A stretch of 64,000 nt of DNA, from assembly GCF_052065355.1 (NCBI RefSeq), contig NZ_JBQHUF010000007.1, forward strand, positions 62,001-126,000, in the 5' to 3' direction. The notes under the pieces were generated by a model. That model was not told the origin of the DNA. It saw only the letters and a list, made by a program, of their open reading frames with translations, and ran no database searches. Below are positions 34,347 through 43,095 of the stretch, piece after piece. Position numbers and translations under genes: made by a program. Each line of letters opens with the position of its first letter. Within the stretch, counting starts at the first letter, position 1. Source of the stretch: Flavonifractor sp052065355. GTDB taxonomy: Bacteria; Bacillota; Clostridia; Oscillospirales; Oscillospiraceae.

Positions 34347-35249
34347 ATGGAAAAGCGGCGGACGGATCTGGCGGTGGAGGCCGCCCAGCTCTGGCGGGAG
34401 CGTGGGGGCGCGGGCAAGCTGCCCGGTGTGGAGAGCAAGGAGACCAAGCGGGAGGGCTACCCGGTGACCACGGTAAAGATCCTGGACTGCCGGGGCGAGG
34501 AGGCCCTGGGCAAGCCGGCGGGCACCTACGTCACCCTGACCCTGGAGGGGCTGGCCCGGCGGGAAAGCGACGCCTTTGGCCGGGCAGCCCGGGCGGTGGC
34601 GGCGGAGCTCACTCCCTTGCTGAAGCTGTCCAAGGGGGCTCCCGCCCTGGTAGTAGGCCTGGGCAACCGGGCCATCACCCCCGATGACATCGGACCCAAG
34701 GCCGCCGACCACACCATGGTCACCCGCCACCTGGTGGAGCAGGTGCCGGAGCATTTCGGCTCCTTCCGGCCGGTAGCCGCACTGGCCGCCGGGGTGCTGG
34801 GCACCACCGGCGTGGAGAGCGGCGAGCTGGTGCGGGCGGTGGTGGAGAAGATCCAGCCCGCCTGCGTGGTGGTGGTGGATGCCCTGGCCTCCCGCAGCCT
34901 GAGCCGGGTGTGTACCACCGTCCAGCTGGCCGACACCGGCATCGTCCCCGGCTCCGGGGTGGGCAACGCCCGCTTCGCTCTCAATCAGGAGACATTGGGG
35001 GTACCCGTCATCGCGGTGGGCGTGCCCACGGTGGTGGACGCCGCCACCCTGGCCGCCGACGTGCTGGCCCAGGCTGGACGGGACGATCTGGACCCGGAGG
35101 CCCTCCGGGGAGCGGGAGACGGCCTGCTGGTCACCCCCCGGGACATCGACGCCCGGGTGGCCGACCTGGCCAAGGTCATTGGGTATGGCATCAATCTGGC
35201 CCTCCAGCCCGGCCTGACTATCGCGGATATCGACCTGTTTTTGTCCTGA
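34347..35249 (+). CDS. gpr: germination protease (GPR endopeptidase)
   Basis: A 300-residue protease that degrades small acid-soluble spore proteins during germination. Family blocks are RRTDLAVEA (4-12), 'LVVGLGNRAITPDDIGPKA' (about 107), 'VVVVDALASRSLSRV' (about 175) and 'TGIVPGSGVGNAR'. It is made as a zymogen in relatives, with the N-terminal region removed. The gene implies that the organism makes spores or descends from a spore former. Its neighbour rpsT is the usual Firmicute partner. It is followed by the T-box of glyS. Confidence 0.95.
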   Translation: MEKRRTDLAVEAAQLWRERGGAGKLPGVESKETKREGYPVTTVKILDCRGEEALGKPAGTYVTLTLEGLARRESDAFGRAARAVAAELTPLLKLSKGAPALVVGLGNRAITPDDIGPKAADHTMVTRHLVEQVPEHFGSFRPVAALAAGVLGTTGVESGELVRAVVEKIQPACVVVVDALASRSLSRVCTTVQLADTGIVPGSGVGNARFALNQETLGVPVIAVGVPTVVDAATLAADVLAQAGRDDLDPEALRGAGDGLLVTPRDIDARVADLAKVIGYGINLALQPGLTIADIDLFLS

Positions 35250-35266
35250 CTTTTCCCCATTTCACC

Positions 35267-35295
35267 TTGACGGGGTGGGAAAAAGATGATAGAAT
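35267..35295 (+). promoter_or_regulatory. promoter of the T-box-glyS unit
   Basis: TTGACG (35267-35272), 17-bp spacer, TAGAAT (35290-35295), just upstream of the T-box leader. Confidence 0.7.
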
Positions 35296-35302
35296 GGCCC
35301 AC

Positions 35303-35536
35303 GATAAGGCAATGAATGGGAACAGTACCCCCTGTTTTCCGCATGCAGAGAGGAGCCGGTCGGTGCAAGGCTTCGGCGGAGGGGTGGGGAAGGCGCCCGT
35401 GAGCCGTGGGGAGGAAATGCCCCGCCGGTCCCCGCCGTTACCGGGAATGAAGTGCGTACCAGCCAGGTACGAATTCAGGTGGAACCACGGACATTTTGTT
35501 CGCCCTGAGCCGATAAACGGCTCAGGGCGTTTTTTT
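35303..35536 (+). ncRNA. T-box riboswitch, glycine type
   Basis: The leader has the stem I signature GCAGAGAG (35344-35351) and GGTGCAAGG, the conserved antiterminator T-box AGGTGGAACCACGG (35477-35490) and a terminator: 12-bp stem 35501-35512 with 35518-35529, loop ATAAA, then seven T's. Uncharged tRNA-Gly would pair with the GGAACC bulge and let transcription continue into glyS. A GGC triplet at 35392-35394 is a candidate specifier codon. This fills the 329-base gap between gpr and glyS. Confidence 0.9.
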
Positions 35537-35578
35537 GCTCTGGGCCAAGCCAAATTGACAGAAAAGGAGCATGAAACC

Positions 35579-37015
35579 ATGAAGAACACCGACAAGACCA
35601 TGGACCAGATCGTTACCCTGTGCAAAGGCCGGGGCTTCATCTTCTCCGGCAGCGAGATCTACGGCGGCCTGGCCAACACCTGGGACTACGGCCCTCTGGG
35701 CGTGGAGCTGAAAAACAACGTCAAGAAGGCCTGGTGGAAGAAGTTCGTCCAGGAGAACCCCTACAACGTGGGTCTGGACGCCGCCATCCTGATGAACCCC
35801 CAGACCTGGGTGGCCTCCGGCCATCTGGGCGGCTTCTCCGATCCTCTGATGGACTGCAAGGAGTGCAAGGAGCGCTTCCGCGCCGACAAGCTCATTGAGG
35901 ACTGGTGCGGCGAGAACGGCGTGGAGCTGGAGAAGCCCATCGACGCCTTCTCCCAGGACGAGATGAAGGCCTTCATCGAGGATCACAACATCCCCTGCCC
36001 CACCTGCGGCAAGCACAACTTTACCGACATCCGGCAGTTCAACCTGATGTTTAAGACCTTTCAGGGCGTGACCGAGGACGCCAAGAACACCGTGTACCTG
36101 CGGCCTGAGACCGCCCAGGGCATCTTTGTCAACTTCCAGAACGTCCAGCGTACCACCCGCAAGAAGCTGCCCTTCGGCGTGTGCCAGATCGGCAAGAGCT
36201 TCCGCAACGAGATCACCCCCGGCAACTTCACCTTCCGCACCCGCGAGTTCGAGCAGATGGAGCTGGAGTTCTTCTGCAAGCCGGGCACCGACCTGGAGTG
36301 GTTCCAGTACTGGCGTTCCTTCTGCAAGGAGTGGCTGCTGAGCCTGGGCATGAAGGAGGAGCACCTGCGGCTCCGGGACCACAGCCCCGAGGAGCTGTGC
36401 TTCTACTCCAAGGGCACCACTGACTTCGAGTTCCTCTTCCCCTTCGGCTGGGGCGAGCTGTGGGGCGTGGCCGACCGTACCGACTACGACCTGACCCAGC
36501 ACCAGACCGTCTCCGGCAAGGACATGACCTACTTCGACCAGGAGACCGGCGAGCACTATATCCCCTACGTGGTGGAGCCCTCCCTGGGCGCCGACCGCGT
36601 CACCCTGGCCTTCCTGGTGGACGCCTTCGACCAGGAGGTTGTGGGCCAGGACAAGAAGGGCAACGACGATGTGCGCACCGTCATGCGCTTCCACCCCGCG
36701 CTGGCTCCCTTCAAGTGCGCCGTGCTGCCCCTGAGCAAGAAGGAGGTCCTCTCCGGCCCCGCTCAGCAGCTGCGTGACGAGCTGGCCAAGGAGTTCATGG
36801 TGGACTACGACGACGCCGGCTCCATCGGCAAGCGTTACCGCCGTCAGGACGAGATCGGCACCCCCTTCTGCATCACCCTGGACTTCCAGACCGTGGGCGA
36901 CGAGAACACTCCCGCCGATAACTGCGTCACCATCCGGGAGCGCGACACCATGGAGCAGGTGCGCATCCCCATGGATCAGGTCAAGAACTATATCGCCGAG
37001 CGCGTGAAGTTCTGA
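35579..37015 (+). CDS. glyS: glycyl-tRNA synthetase, single-chain type
   Basis: A 478-residue class II GlyRS of the alpha2 type (as in eukaryotes, archaea and some Firmicutes), not the GlyQ/GlyS heterotetramer. Motifs: FIFSGSEIYGGLANTWDYGPLG (about 20), 'NLMFKTFQG', motif 2 'GKSFRNEITPGNFTFRTREFEQMELEFF' and motif 3 'VEPSLGADRVTLAFL'. The C-terminal anticodon-binding domain starts near 375. Two CxxC pairs (CKEC and CPTC) in the insertion could bind zinc. The ATG at 35579 follows AAGGAG. Controlled by the T-box upstream. Confidence 0.97.
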   Translation: MKNTDKTMDQIVTLCKGRGFIFSGSEIYGGLANTWDYGPLGVELKNNVKKAWWKKFVQENPYNVGLDAAILMNPQTWVASGHLGGFSDPLMDCKECKERFRADKLIEDWCGENGVELEKPIDAFSQDEMKAFIEDHNIPCPTCGKHNFTDIRQFNLMFKTFQGVTEDAKNTVYLRPETAQGIFVNFQNVQRTTRKKLPFGVCQIGKSFRNEITPGNFTFRTREFEQMELEFFCKPGTDLEWFQYWRSFCKEWLLSLGMKEEHLRLRDHSPEELCFYSKGTTDFEFLFPFGWGELWGVADRTDYDLTQHQTVSGKDMTYFDQETGEHYIPYVVEPSLGADRVTLAFLVDAFDQEVVGQDKKGNDDVRTVMRFHPALAPFKCAVLPLSKKEVLSGPAQQLRDELAKEFMVDYDDAGSIGKRYRRQDEIGTPFCITLDFQTVGDENTPADNCVTIRERDTMEQVRIPMDQVKNYIAERVKF

Positions 37016-37027
37016 TCCTCTGTGCAA

Positions 37028-37060
37028 AAGAGCCCCGGCCAATGGCCGGGGCTCTTGTTT
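37028..37060 (+). terminator. glyS terminator
   Basis: A 12-bp stem AGAGCCCCGGCC/GGCCGGGGCTCT (37029-37040 with 37044-37055), loop AAT, then TGTTTC; moderately strong. Confidence 0.85.
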
Positions 37061-37115
37061 CTTTTACACCGTTCTGCTATACTCATAGAAACTTTCCCCA
37101 AGGGAGGCGCGTTTT

Positions 37116-38426
37116 GTGGAAAACACCCCGCTCTATACCGCTCTGCGGGATTTTGCCGCCCAAAATCCCCTGCGTATGCACATGCCCGGTCACAAGGGCA
37201 AAGCCCTCCCCGGCCCCGAGCTGGCCGGGTACTCCTCCATTGACTTCACCGAGCTGCCCCCTACCGGCAACCTGTTTGACGGCGGCGGCGCCATTGGAGA
37301 GGCGGAGAAGCTGTGGGCGTCCCTCTTCGGCATGGAGCACTGCCTGTTCCTCACCGGCGGGTCCACCCAGGGGGTGCTGACCGCCCTCACCCTGGCCTGT
37401 CCGCCCGGCTCGGAGCTGCTGCTGGACCGGGGGTGCCACCGCTCCGCCTTCCACGCCATGGCTCTGCTGGACCTGAGGCCGGTGTACGTCCCACGGCCCT
37501 GGCTGGACGAGGGCGCCGTCACCGGCCCCATTTCCCCCACGGATGTGGAAAACTTGCTGAAAACCCACCCAAATATAAAAGCGTTCTGTATTACTTCCCC
37601 TACATATTACGGTGTGTTGTCGGATATTCCCGCCCTGGCGGAAGTTATGCACCAGCACGGCGGCATTCTGGTGGTGGACGGTGCCCATGGTGCCCATCTC
37701 CCCTTCCTGAGGATGGACCACTATTCCGCCGCCGATCTGGTGGTGGTGTCCGCCCACAAGACCCTCCCCGCCCCGGGACAATCCGCCCTGCTCTTCTCCT
37801 GCGGGTCCTTCTCCCACGACGCGCTGCGGCGGGCGGGCTCCATCTACGGCTCCTCCAGCCCCTCCTACCCCATGATGGCGGCGCTGGACCTCTGTCGGGC
37901 GCATATGCTGGAGGAGGGGGCGGCAGCCTACCAAAAAACAGCGGAGGAGGTAGCCGCCCTGCGGCGGGATTTCCCCGCCCTCACCGACCAGGACGCTCCT
38001 CTGGACCCCACCCGGCTCACCCTCCTCTCCCCCGACGGCTTTTCCGCTCAGGAGAGGCTGGAAGGGCTGGGAGTGTGGCCCGAGATGGCCGACCGGGGCC
38101 ATGTGGTGCTTATCCCCACCTGCGCCGACACGGCGGAGGACTTTGCCCGGCTGCGGCAGGCCCTCAGCCAGGTGGCGCTGGGTCCCTGCCCCTTCTTCCC
38201 CCGGCCGCCGGAGCTGCCGGAGGGGGTCCTCACCCCCCGTCAGGCCCTCTTTTCCCCGGGAAAAGACTGGCCTCTGGACCGGTCGGAGGGGGAGATCGCC
38301 GCTTCCCCCATCGCCCCCTATCCCCCCGGCGTGCCGGTAGTGGCTCCGGGAGAGCGGATTGGGAAAAAAACTATCGCATATTTGGGTGAAATAGGTTATA
38401 ATAGTGACTGTCGAATTTGTGTTTGA
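37116..38426 (+). CDS. Orn/Lys/Arg decarboxylase-family PLP enzyme (YaaO-like)
   Basis: A 436-residue fold-type I PLP enzyme. The N-terminal 'RMHMPGHKG' block (about 20), 'FLTGGSTQGVLTAL' (PLP phosphate site) and the Schiff-base lysine in VVVSAHKTLPAPGQ (about 214) match YaaO/SpeA-type short decarboxylases. It may decarboxylate arginine or lysine; the substrate is not readable. It starts with GTG after AAGGGAGG. As in Bacillus (yaaO-tmk-darA-yaaR-holB-yaaT) it precedes darA and holB, but tmk and yaaR are missing here. Confidence 0.85.
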   Translation: MENTPLYTALRDFAAQNPLRMHMPGHKGKALPGPELAGYSSIDFTELPPTGNLFDGGGAIGEAEKLWASLFGMEHCLFLTGGSTQGVLTALTLACPPGSELLLDRGCHRSAFHAMALLDLRPVYVPRPWLDEGAVTGPISPTDVENLLKTHPNIKAFCITSPTYYGVLSDIPALAEVMHQHGGILVVDGAHGAHLPFLRMDHYSAADLVVVSAHKTLPAPGQSALLFSCGSFSHDALRRAGSIYGSSSPSYPMMAALDLCRAHMLEEGAAAYQKTAEEVAALRRDFPALTDQDAPLDPTRLTLLSPDGFSAQERLEGLGVWPEMADRGHVVLIPTCADTAEDFARLRQALSQVALGPCPFFPRPPELPEGVLTPRQALFSPGKDWPLDRSEGEIAASPIAPYPPGVPVVAPGERIGKKTIAYLGEIGYNSDCRICV

Positions 38427-38461
38427 CAACTGTGTGTGAACCCAAGGCAGGAGGGATAGAT

Positions 38462-38785
38462 ATGAAACTGATCCTTGCGATCATCAATCATGACGACGCC
38501 AACACCGTCACCCAGGCTCTGACCAAGAAAGGTTTCTCTTCCACCAAGCTGGCCACCACTGGCGGCTTCCTGATGGCAGGCAACGTGACCATTCTGGTAG
38601 GCGTGGATGAGGAGAAGGTGCAGACCGTCATTGACATCATCAAGGAGCACTCCCATTCCCGCAAGCAGATGATCCCCACCACCACCGAAATGAGCTATGG
38701 GTATTACCCCTCTATGCCGGTGGAAGTGGTCGTGGGCGGTGCCACCATCTTCGTGGTGGACATCGAGCGGTTTGAGCGGGTGTAA
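38462..38785 (+). CDS. darA: cyclic-di-AMP receptor DarA/PstA
   Basis: A 107-residue PII-like protein that binds c-di-AMP in relatives. 'MKLILAIINHDDANTV' at the start, 'TTGGFLMAGNVTILVG' (about 30, nucleotide-binding) and the C-terminal 'VEVVVGGATIFVVDIERF' are typical. Downstream partners are unknown in most species. A TATAAT at 38395-38400, inside the end of the previous gene, may be its -10 element. holB follows after six bases. Confidence 0.93.
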   Translation: MKLILAIINHDDANTVTQALTKKGFSSTKLATTGGFLMAGNVTILVGVDEEKVQTVIDIIKEHSHSRKQMIPTTTEMSYGYYPSMPVEVVVGGATIFVVDIERFERV

Positions 38786-38791
38786 GGCCAG

Positions 38792-39787
38792 ATGAATCTG
38801 ACCCCACTGGCGGGCAACGGCCCGCTGAAGCGGCAGCTGGAGGGCGAGTGCGCCCGCCGGGGCCTGTCCCACGCATACATCATCAGCGGCCCGGCGGGCT
38901 CCGGCAAGCGGACCCTGGCGGGCCTGCTGTCCGCTGCCCTGGTGTGCTCCGGTAATGGAGACGTACCCTGCGGCAAGTGCTCCGGCTGCAAAAAGGCCAT
39001 GGCGGGCATCCATCCCGATATCTCCGCCATCGGCACCGACGGGAAGGACGTCACCGTGGCCCAGGTCCGCGCCCTGCGCTCCGACGCCTATATCAAGCCC
39101 AACGAGGCCGGGCGGAAGGTCTATGTGATCCACCGGGCCCAGAGCATGAACCAGAGCGCCCAGAACGCCATGCTCAAGCTGCTGGAGGAGGGACCTCCCT
39201 ACGCCGCCTTTCTGCTGCTGGCGGAGAACGCCGCCTCCCTGCTGCCCACTGTCCGCTCCCGGTGCCAGGTGCTCACCCTGTCTCCGGTGACCCCGCAGGA
39301 GGCACGGGCCTGGATAGACGCCCATTATCCCCAGTGTACCCACGGACAGCGTCAGGCCGCCGCGGAGCACTGTGAGGGTCTGCTGGGCCGGGCGGTCGCT
39401 GAGCTGGAAGGGACCGCCGGAGAGGACCGGCGGGAGGTCCAGGCGGCAGGCGAGCTGCTGGAGAAGTTCTCTGCCGGAAATGAGACCGCCCTTGTGGAGT
39501 TCTGCACCGGTCTGGAGCGGGACAAATGGGACCGGGACGGGCTGGACAAGCTGCTGGAGGAGTTTGCCCTGCTGCTGCGGGACGCACTTACCGCCTCCTG
39601 CGGCGCCTGCCTGGAGACCGATCCCCAGCGCTGGGCTGCGGCGGAGCGCGCCGCGTCCATCCTCAAGCCCAGGCAGCTTATGTCCGCCATGGAGCTGACC
39701 CGCAGGCTGCGGGAGGCCCTGGACTTCAATCTGGGCGCCGGCCACCTGGCTGGCTGGCTGGCGGCAGGTCTGGCGGAGCTGAAGTGA
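38792..39787 (+). CDS. holB: DNA polymerase III subunit delta'
   Basis: A 331-residue clamp-loader subunit. Its Walker A region reads GPAGSGKRTLAG (31-42), the zinc-binding cysteines are in CSGNGDVPCGKCSGCKK, and the sensor region 'QSMNQSAQNAMLKLLEEGP' is conserved. It works with DnaX and HolA to load the DnaN clamp encoded at 52739-53851. The C-terminal half (about 205-331) is the oligomerisation domain. It is between darA and ricT, the usual Firmicute setting. Confidence 0.93.
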   Translation: MNLTPLAGNGPLKRQLEGECARRGLSHAYIISGPAGSGKRTLAGLLSAALVCSGNGDVPCGKCSGCKKAMAGIHPDISAIGTDGKDVTVAQVRALRSDAYIKPNEAGRKVYVIHRAQSMNQSAQNAMLKLLEEGPPYAAFLLLAENAASLLPTVRSRCQVLTLSPVTPQEARAWIDAHYPQCTHGQRQAAAEHCEGLLGRAVAELEGTAGEDRREVQAAGELLEKFSAGNETALVEFCTGLERDKWDRDGLDKLLEEFALLLRDALTASCGACLETDPQRWAAAERAASILKPRQLMSAMELTRRLREALDFNLGAGHLAGWLAAGLAELK

Positions 39788-39816
39788 GCACCCTACCATT
39801 AGATTTGGAGGACAAC

Positions 39817-41085
39817 ATGACCGAGATCATCGGCGTCCGCTTCAAGAGCGGAGGCAAACAGTATTATTTTGACCCCCAGGGCCAGCAGGTGGCTGAGGGC
39901 CAGGGCGTCATCATCGAGACCTCCCGGGGCCTGGAGTACGGCGAGTGCGTCCAGAGCAACACCATGGTGGAGGACGAGGCGGTGGTGCAGCCCCTGCGCC
40001 CCCTGGTGCGCATCGCCACCCAGAAGGACCTGGATACGGTAGCCAAGAACCGGGAGAAGGAAAAGAAAGCCTTCACCATCTGCCAGGACAAGATCGCCGC
40101 CCACGGGCTGGACATGAAGCTGGTGGAGGTGGAGTACAATTTTGAGGGGAACAAGATCCTCTTCTTCTTCACCAGCGAAGGCCGGGTGGACTTCCGTGCT
40201 CTGGTGAAGGATCTGGCCAGCGTGTTCCACGCCCGTATCGAGCTGCGGCAGATCGGCGTCCGAGACGAGGCGAAAATGCTGGGCGGCCTGGGCATCTGCG
40301 GCCGGCCCTTCTGCTGCTCCGGTTTTCTGGACGAGTTCCAGCCGGTGTCCATCAAGATGGCCAAGACTCAGAACCTCTCCCTCAACCCCACCAAGATCTC
40401 GGGCACCTGCGGGCGGCTGATGTGCTGCCTGAAATATGAGCAGGACGCCTATGAGGACGCGGTCAAGCGGATGCCCAAGAACGAGTCCTTTGTGGAGACC
40501 CCGGAGGGTGTGGGCACCGTGTCCCAGGTGAACCTGCTGAAGGAGACGGTGACCGTCCGGCTGGAGGACCAGCCCGAGACCCCCAAGTGCTTCCACAACT
40601 GCGAGATCTGCGTGGTGCGCAACGGCAAGGGCAAACGTCCGGAGGGCTACGTAGCCCCGCCGCCGGAGGAGCTGGCCAAGCTGCGGAAGGTCACCCCGGC
40701 AGAGGAGCCCAAGAGCCTGCTGGGCAGCCTGGACAATGCCCTCACTGACATAGGTGTTGCCGCCGCTCCTGAAGTACCTGAGGAGACCGGCGGCGAAACC
40801 GCCCCCAAGCGCCGGCGCAGCCGGGGCCGCCGGGGCGGCAGCAAGCCCGCGGGCGGTGAGGGTCAGCCCAAGCAGGAGCCGGCCAAACAGCAGCCCGCGC
40901 CCCAGCCCAGGCAGAAGGCCCCTAAGGCGGACAAGCCCAAGCCCGCACCTGAGCAGCAGGCCAAGCCCACTCCCGCACCCCAGGGGGAGCAGCAGCAGGC
41001 CGCGCCTGCTGGAGAAAAGAAGCGTCCCCGCCGGCGGTATCACCGCAAGCCCCGGGGAGACAAGCCCCAGACACCCGAAGCATAA
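39817..41085 (+). CDS. ricT: PSP1-domain protein RicT/YaaT
   Basis: A 422-residue protein. The PSP1 domain (about 1-260) contains 'CGRPFCCSGFL' and 'GTCGRLMCCLKYE', cysteine clusters that bind iron-sulfur in the RicAFT complex, which assists RNase Y and sporulation phosphorelay in Bacillus. The last 130 residues are a low-complexity Pro/Ala/Lys/Gln/Arg tail absent from shorter homologues, suited to RNA or ribosome contact (inference). GGAGGA precedes the ATG at 39817. Confidence 0.92.
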   Translation: MTEIIGVRFKSGGKQYYFDPQGQQVAEGQGVIIETSRGLEYGECVQSNTMVEDEAVVQPLRPLVRIATQKDLDTVAKNREKEKKAFTICQDKIAAHGLDMKLVEVEYNFEGNKILFFFTSEGRVDFRALVKDLASVFHARIELRQIGVRDEAKMLGGLGICGRPFCCSGFLDEFQPVSIKMAKTQNLSLNPTKISGTCGRLMCCLKYEQDAYEDAVKRMPKNESFVETPEGVGTVSQVNLLKETVTVRLEDQPETPKCFHNCEICVVRNGKGKRPEGYVAPPPEELAKLRKVTPAEEPKSLLGSLDNALTDIGVAAAPEVPEETGGETAPKRRRSRGRRGGSKPAGGEGQPKQEPAKQQPAPQPRQKAPKADKPKPAPEQQAKPTPAPQGEQQQAAPAGEKKRPRRRYHRKPRGDKPQTPEA

Positions 41086-41087
41086 GC

Positions 41088-41119
41088 AAACGGGCGGCCA
41101 TTCGGCCGCCCGTTTTTTC
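41088..41119. terminator. bidirectional terminator after ricT
   Basis: A 12-bp stem (41088-41099 with 41104-41115, loop ATTC) with T's on the right. It lies between ricT and the convergent CmpB-like gene. Confidence 0.9.
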
Positions 41120-41122
41120 TAT

Positions 41123-42421
41123 TCAGTCTGTCATTTTGGCATAGGGGTAGATGCGGTGCATCACGCTGTCGTCGTAGTGTGTATCCATATAGACCTCCCA
41201 GGCCTGGTCGGCGGGCTCTCCGGCGGCCCGGCTGCTGTACCGGGCCAGGGCCAGGGCGCTGACCGACATATTCACTGCCATGAAGAGAATCAGGACCCAT
41301 ACGGCGATCTTTCCCGCCCTGGGCGGGATCTTTGCCATCCACCGGGCCAGGACGGGATAGAGCCCCTTGAACCAGGCCACAGCGGCAAAGCCCCAGAAGA
41401 AGCAGTACAGCAGGTTGATGCGGCCACCCAGGTTGAAGGGAATGGCGCTGTAGTCCCAGAACACGGTGCCGAACACCAGCTCGGTAAATACGCTGCACAG
41501 GTACTCATATAGGCCGCCCAGCAGGGTGCCCGCCACGAAAAAGAAGCTGGCTGTCCGGTCCCGGTAGCGGTAGAGCATTAGGGTGGCCGCCGCCAGAGCC
41601 AGGCCCCACACGATGCTGAAGGGGCCCCACACCACACTGCTGCGGCTCATCCACCAGCCCAGCCGCACCCGGCAGAAAATGGTCTCGGCCAAATCGCCGC
41701 ACACGCCGCCCACCAGGAAGAGGAGCATGATGCTGTAAAAGCTATTGCCCCGGAGGAAGGGGCTGGTTCTGTCCTTTTCCCGCCGGCGAATAAACTGTGC
41801 CTTGGGGTAGGACCGCTGGATCCGGCCCTCGGTGCGGCGGAGGATCCACTCTCCCATGCGGACAGACAGAGCAGCCAGGCGGTTATTCACCGCCTCCACC
41901 TGAGGCAGGGCGTCCCGGATGCCCATCAGGGTGAGGATGGTACCCAGGCCGTCCACCAGCAGCACCACCACCAGCACCAGCAGCAGGATATGGCTCAGCA
42001 GCGGCGGCAGCAGCCGGTACAAGGAGACCAGCAGCGGACTGATCCACTCCACGGCCACCAGGCCCAGCAGGCCCCACACGGCGGAGGCCCCGGCACAGAT
42101 GTATCCGTCCAGATTAAAGCGGTAACGGCTGTAATCCCACCAGCGGGTATGAGTAGCCCGCTCCAGCAGGTGTCCGGCCACCCACTCCACCACGGTGGCG
42201 CCCACGGCGCAGCCCAGGAAGAGGAAGAAATATTGGCCCCGCAGTTCCCACAGGCCCCAGGTAAGTACCGCTCCTGTCAGGCCGTAGGAGATACACAGGG
42301 GGCCGAACAGTACGCTGCGGTCCACGTACCGCCTCTGCCGCAGGGCGGCAAAGGCGGTCTCCAGCACCCAGCCCAGCAGGCCGTAGCAGAAGAACAGCCA
42401 GAGCATCGGATAGAGCGCCAC
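41123..42421 (-). CDS. membrane protein with two CmpB-like (type IV ABC permease-like) halves
   Basis: A 432-residue multi-pass protein. Two halves share the order of motifs: (1) 'FFCYGLLGWVLETAF', 'VLFGPLCISYGL', 'EWVAGHLLE', 'WWDYSRYRFNLDGYICAGASAVWG'; (2) 'LFLVGGVCGDLAETIF', 'VVWGPFSIVWGL', 'EYLCSVFTELVF', 'FWDYSAIPFNLGGRINLLYCFFWG'. It therefore looks like an internal duplication of the CmpB/PF06541 domain. Function is unknown; no ATPase is adjacent. The start is GTG after GGAAAGGTGG. Confidence 0.8.
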   Translation of the reverse strand: MALYPMLWLFFCYGLLGWVLETAFAALRQRRYVDRSVLFGPLCISYGLTGAVLTWGLWELRGQYFFLFLGCAVGATVVEWVAGHLLERATHTRWWDYSRYRFNLDGYICAGASAVWGLLGLVAVEWISPLLVSLYRLLPPLLSHILLLVLVVVLLVDGLGTILTLMGIRDALPQVEAVNNRLAALSVRMGEWILRRTEGRIQRSYPKAQFIRRREKDRTSPFLRGNSFYSIMLLFLVGGVCGDLAETIFCRVRLGWWMSRSSVVWGPFSIVWGLALAAATLMLYRYRDRTASFFFVAGTLLGGLYEYLCSVFTELVFGTVFWDYSAIPFNLGGRINLLYCFFWGFAAVAWFKGLYPVLARWMAKIPPRAGKIAVWVLILFMAVNMSVSALALARYSSRAAGEPADQAWEVYMDTHYDDSVMHRIYPYAKMTD

Positions 42422-42527
42422 AGTCCATCCACCTTTCCTTCTAAAGATTCGGATTGTATCTTACCGCATTTTCAATTAAAATACAATGAGAATGTGCTTC
42501 GCCCCAGAGGCGAGAAGGAGTATTTTC

Positions 42528-43091
42528 ATGTCAGAATTTGAAAAAATGATCTCCGGGCAACTATACAACGCCGAGGTGCCCCAGCTGCGGGAGCTGCGCC
42601 TGCGGGCGGCTCTGCTGTGCCATCAGCTGGAACAGCTCTCCCCCGCTGAGGAGGAGACGCGGATCGCCCTGCTGCGGGAGCTGCTGGGGTCTGTGAAGGG
42701 TTCCCTCACCGTCAATCCCGGCTTCCGCTGCGACTACGGCAGCAACATCACCGTAGGCGACAACTTTTACGCCAACTACAACTGCGTCATACTGGACTGC
42801 GCCCCGGTGACTTTTGGGGATAATGTGCTGATCGGGCCCAACTGCAGCTTCTATGCCGCCGGACATCCCCTGGACGCCGCCACCCGCAGCAGCGGCCTGG
42901 AGTTTGCCAAGCCCATCACCGTGGGAAACGATGTGTGGTTCGGCGGCAGCGTGACGGTGCTGCCGGGTGTGACCATCAGGGACGGCTGTGTCATCGGCGC
43001 GGGCAGCGTGGTGACCCGGGACATCCCCGCCGGCATGGTGGCGGTGGGCAATCCCTGCCGGCCCATCAAGCCGGCAGAGGAGCGGAAGTGA
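42528..43091 (+). CDS. sugar O-acetyltransferase (maltose/galactoside type)
   Basis: A 187-residue left-handed beta-helix acetyltransferase. The N-terminal Mac domain ('EKMISGQLYNAEVPQL') is followed by hexapeptide repeats; the catalytic His is in 'YAAGHPLDAATR' (about 109). It transfers acetyl from acetyl-CoA to a sugar hydroxyl; the acceptor is unknown. AGAAGGAG precedes the ATG at 42528. It ends four bases before the MATE gene, suggesting one transcript. Confidence 0.9.
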   Translation: MSEFEKMISGQLYNAEVPQLRELRLRAALLCHQLEQLSPAEEETRIALLRELLGSVKGSLTVNPGFRCDYGSNITVGDNFYANYNCVILDCAPVTFGDNVLIGPNCSFYAAGHPLDAATRSSGLEFAKPITVGNDVWFGGSVTVLPGVTIRDGCVIGAGSVVTRDIPAGMVAVGNPCRPIKPAEERK

Positions 43092-43095
43092 GCCT

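Noticed and set aside
34910..35578. N-terminal extension of GlyS by 223 residues
   Set aside because: The in-frame extension runs through gpr and the T-box and is not protein-like; the ATG at 35579 has a good ribosome site and fits the family.
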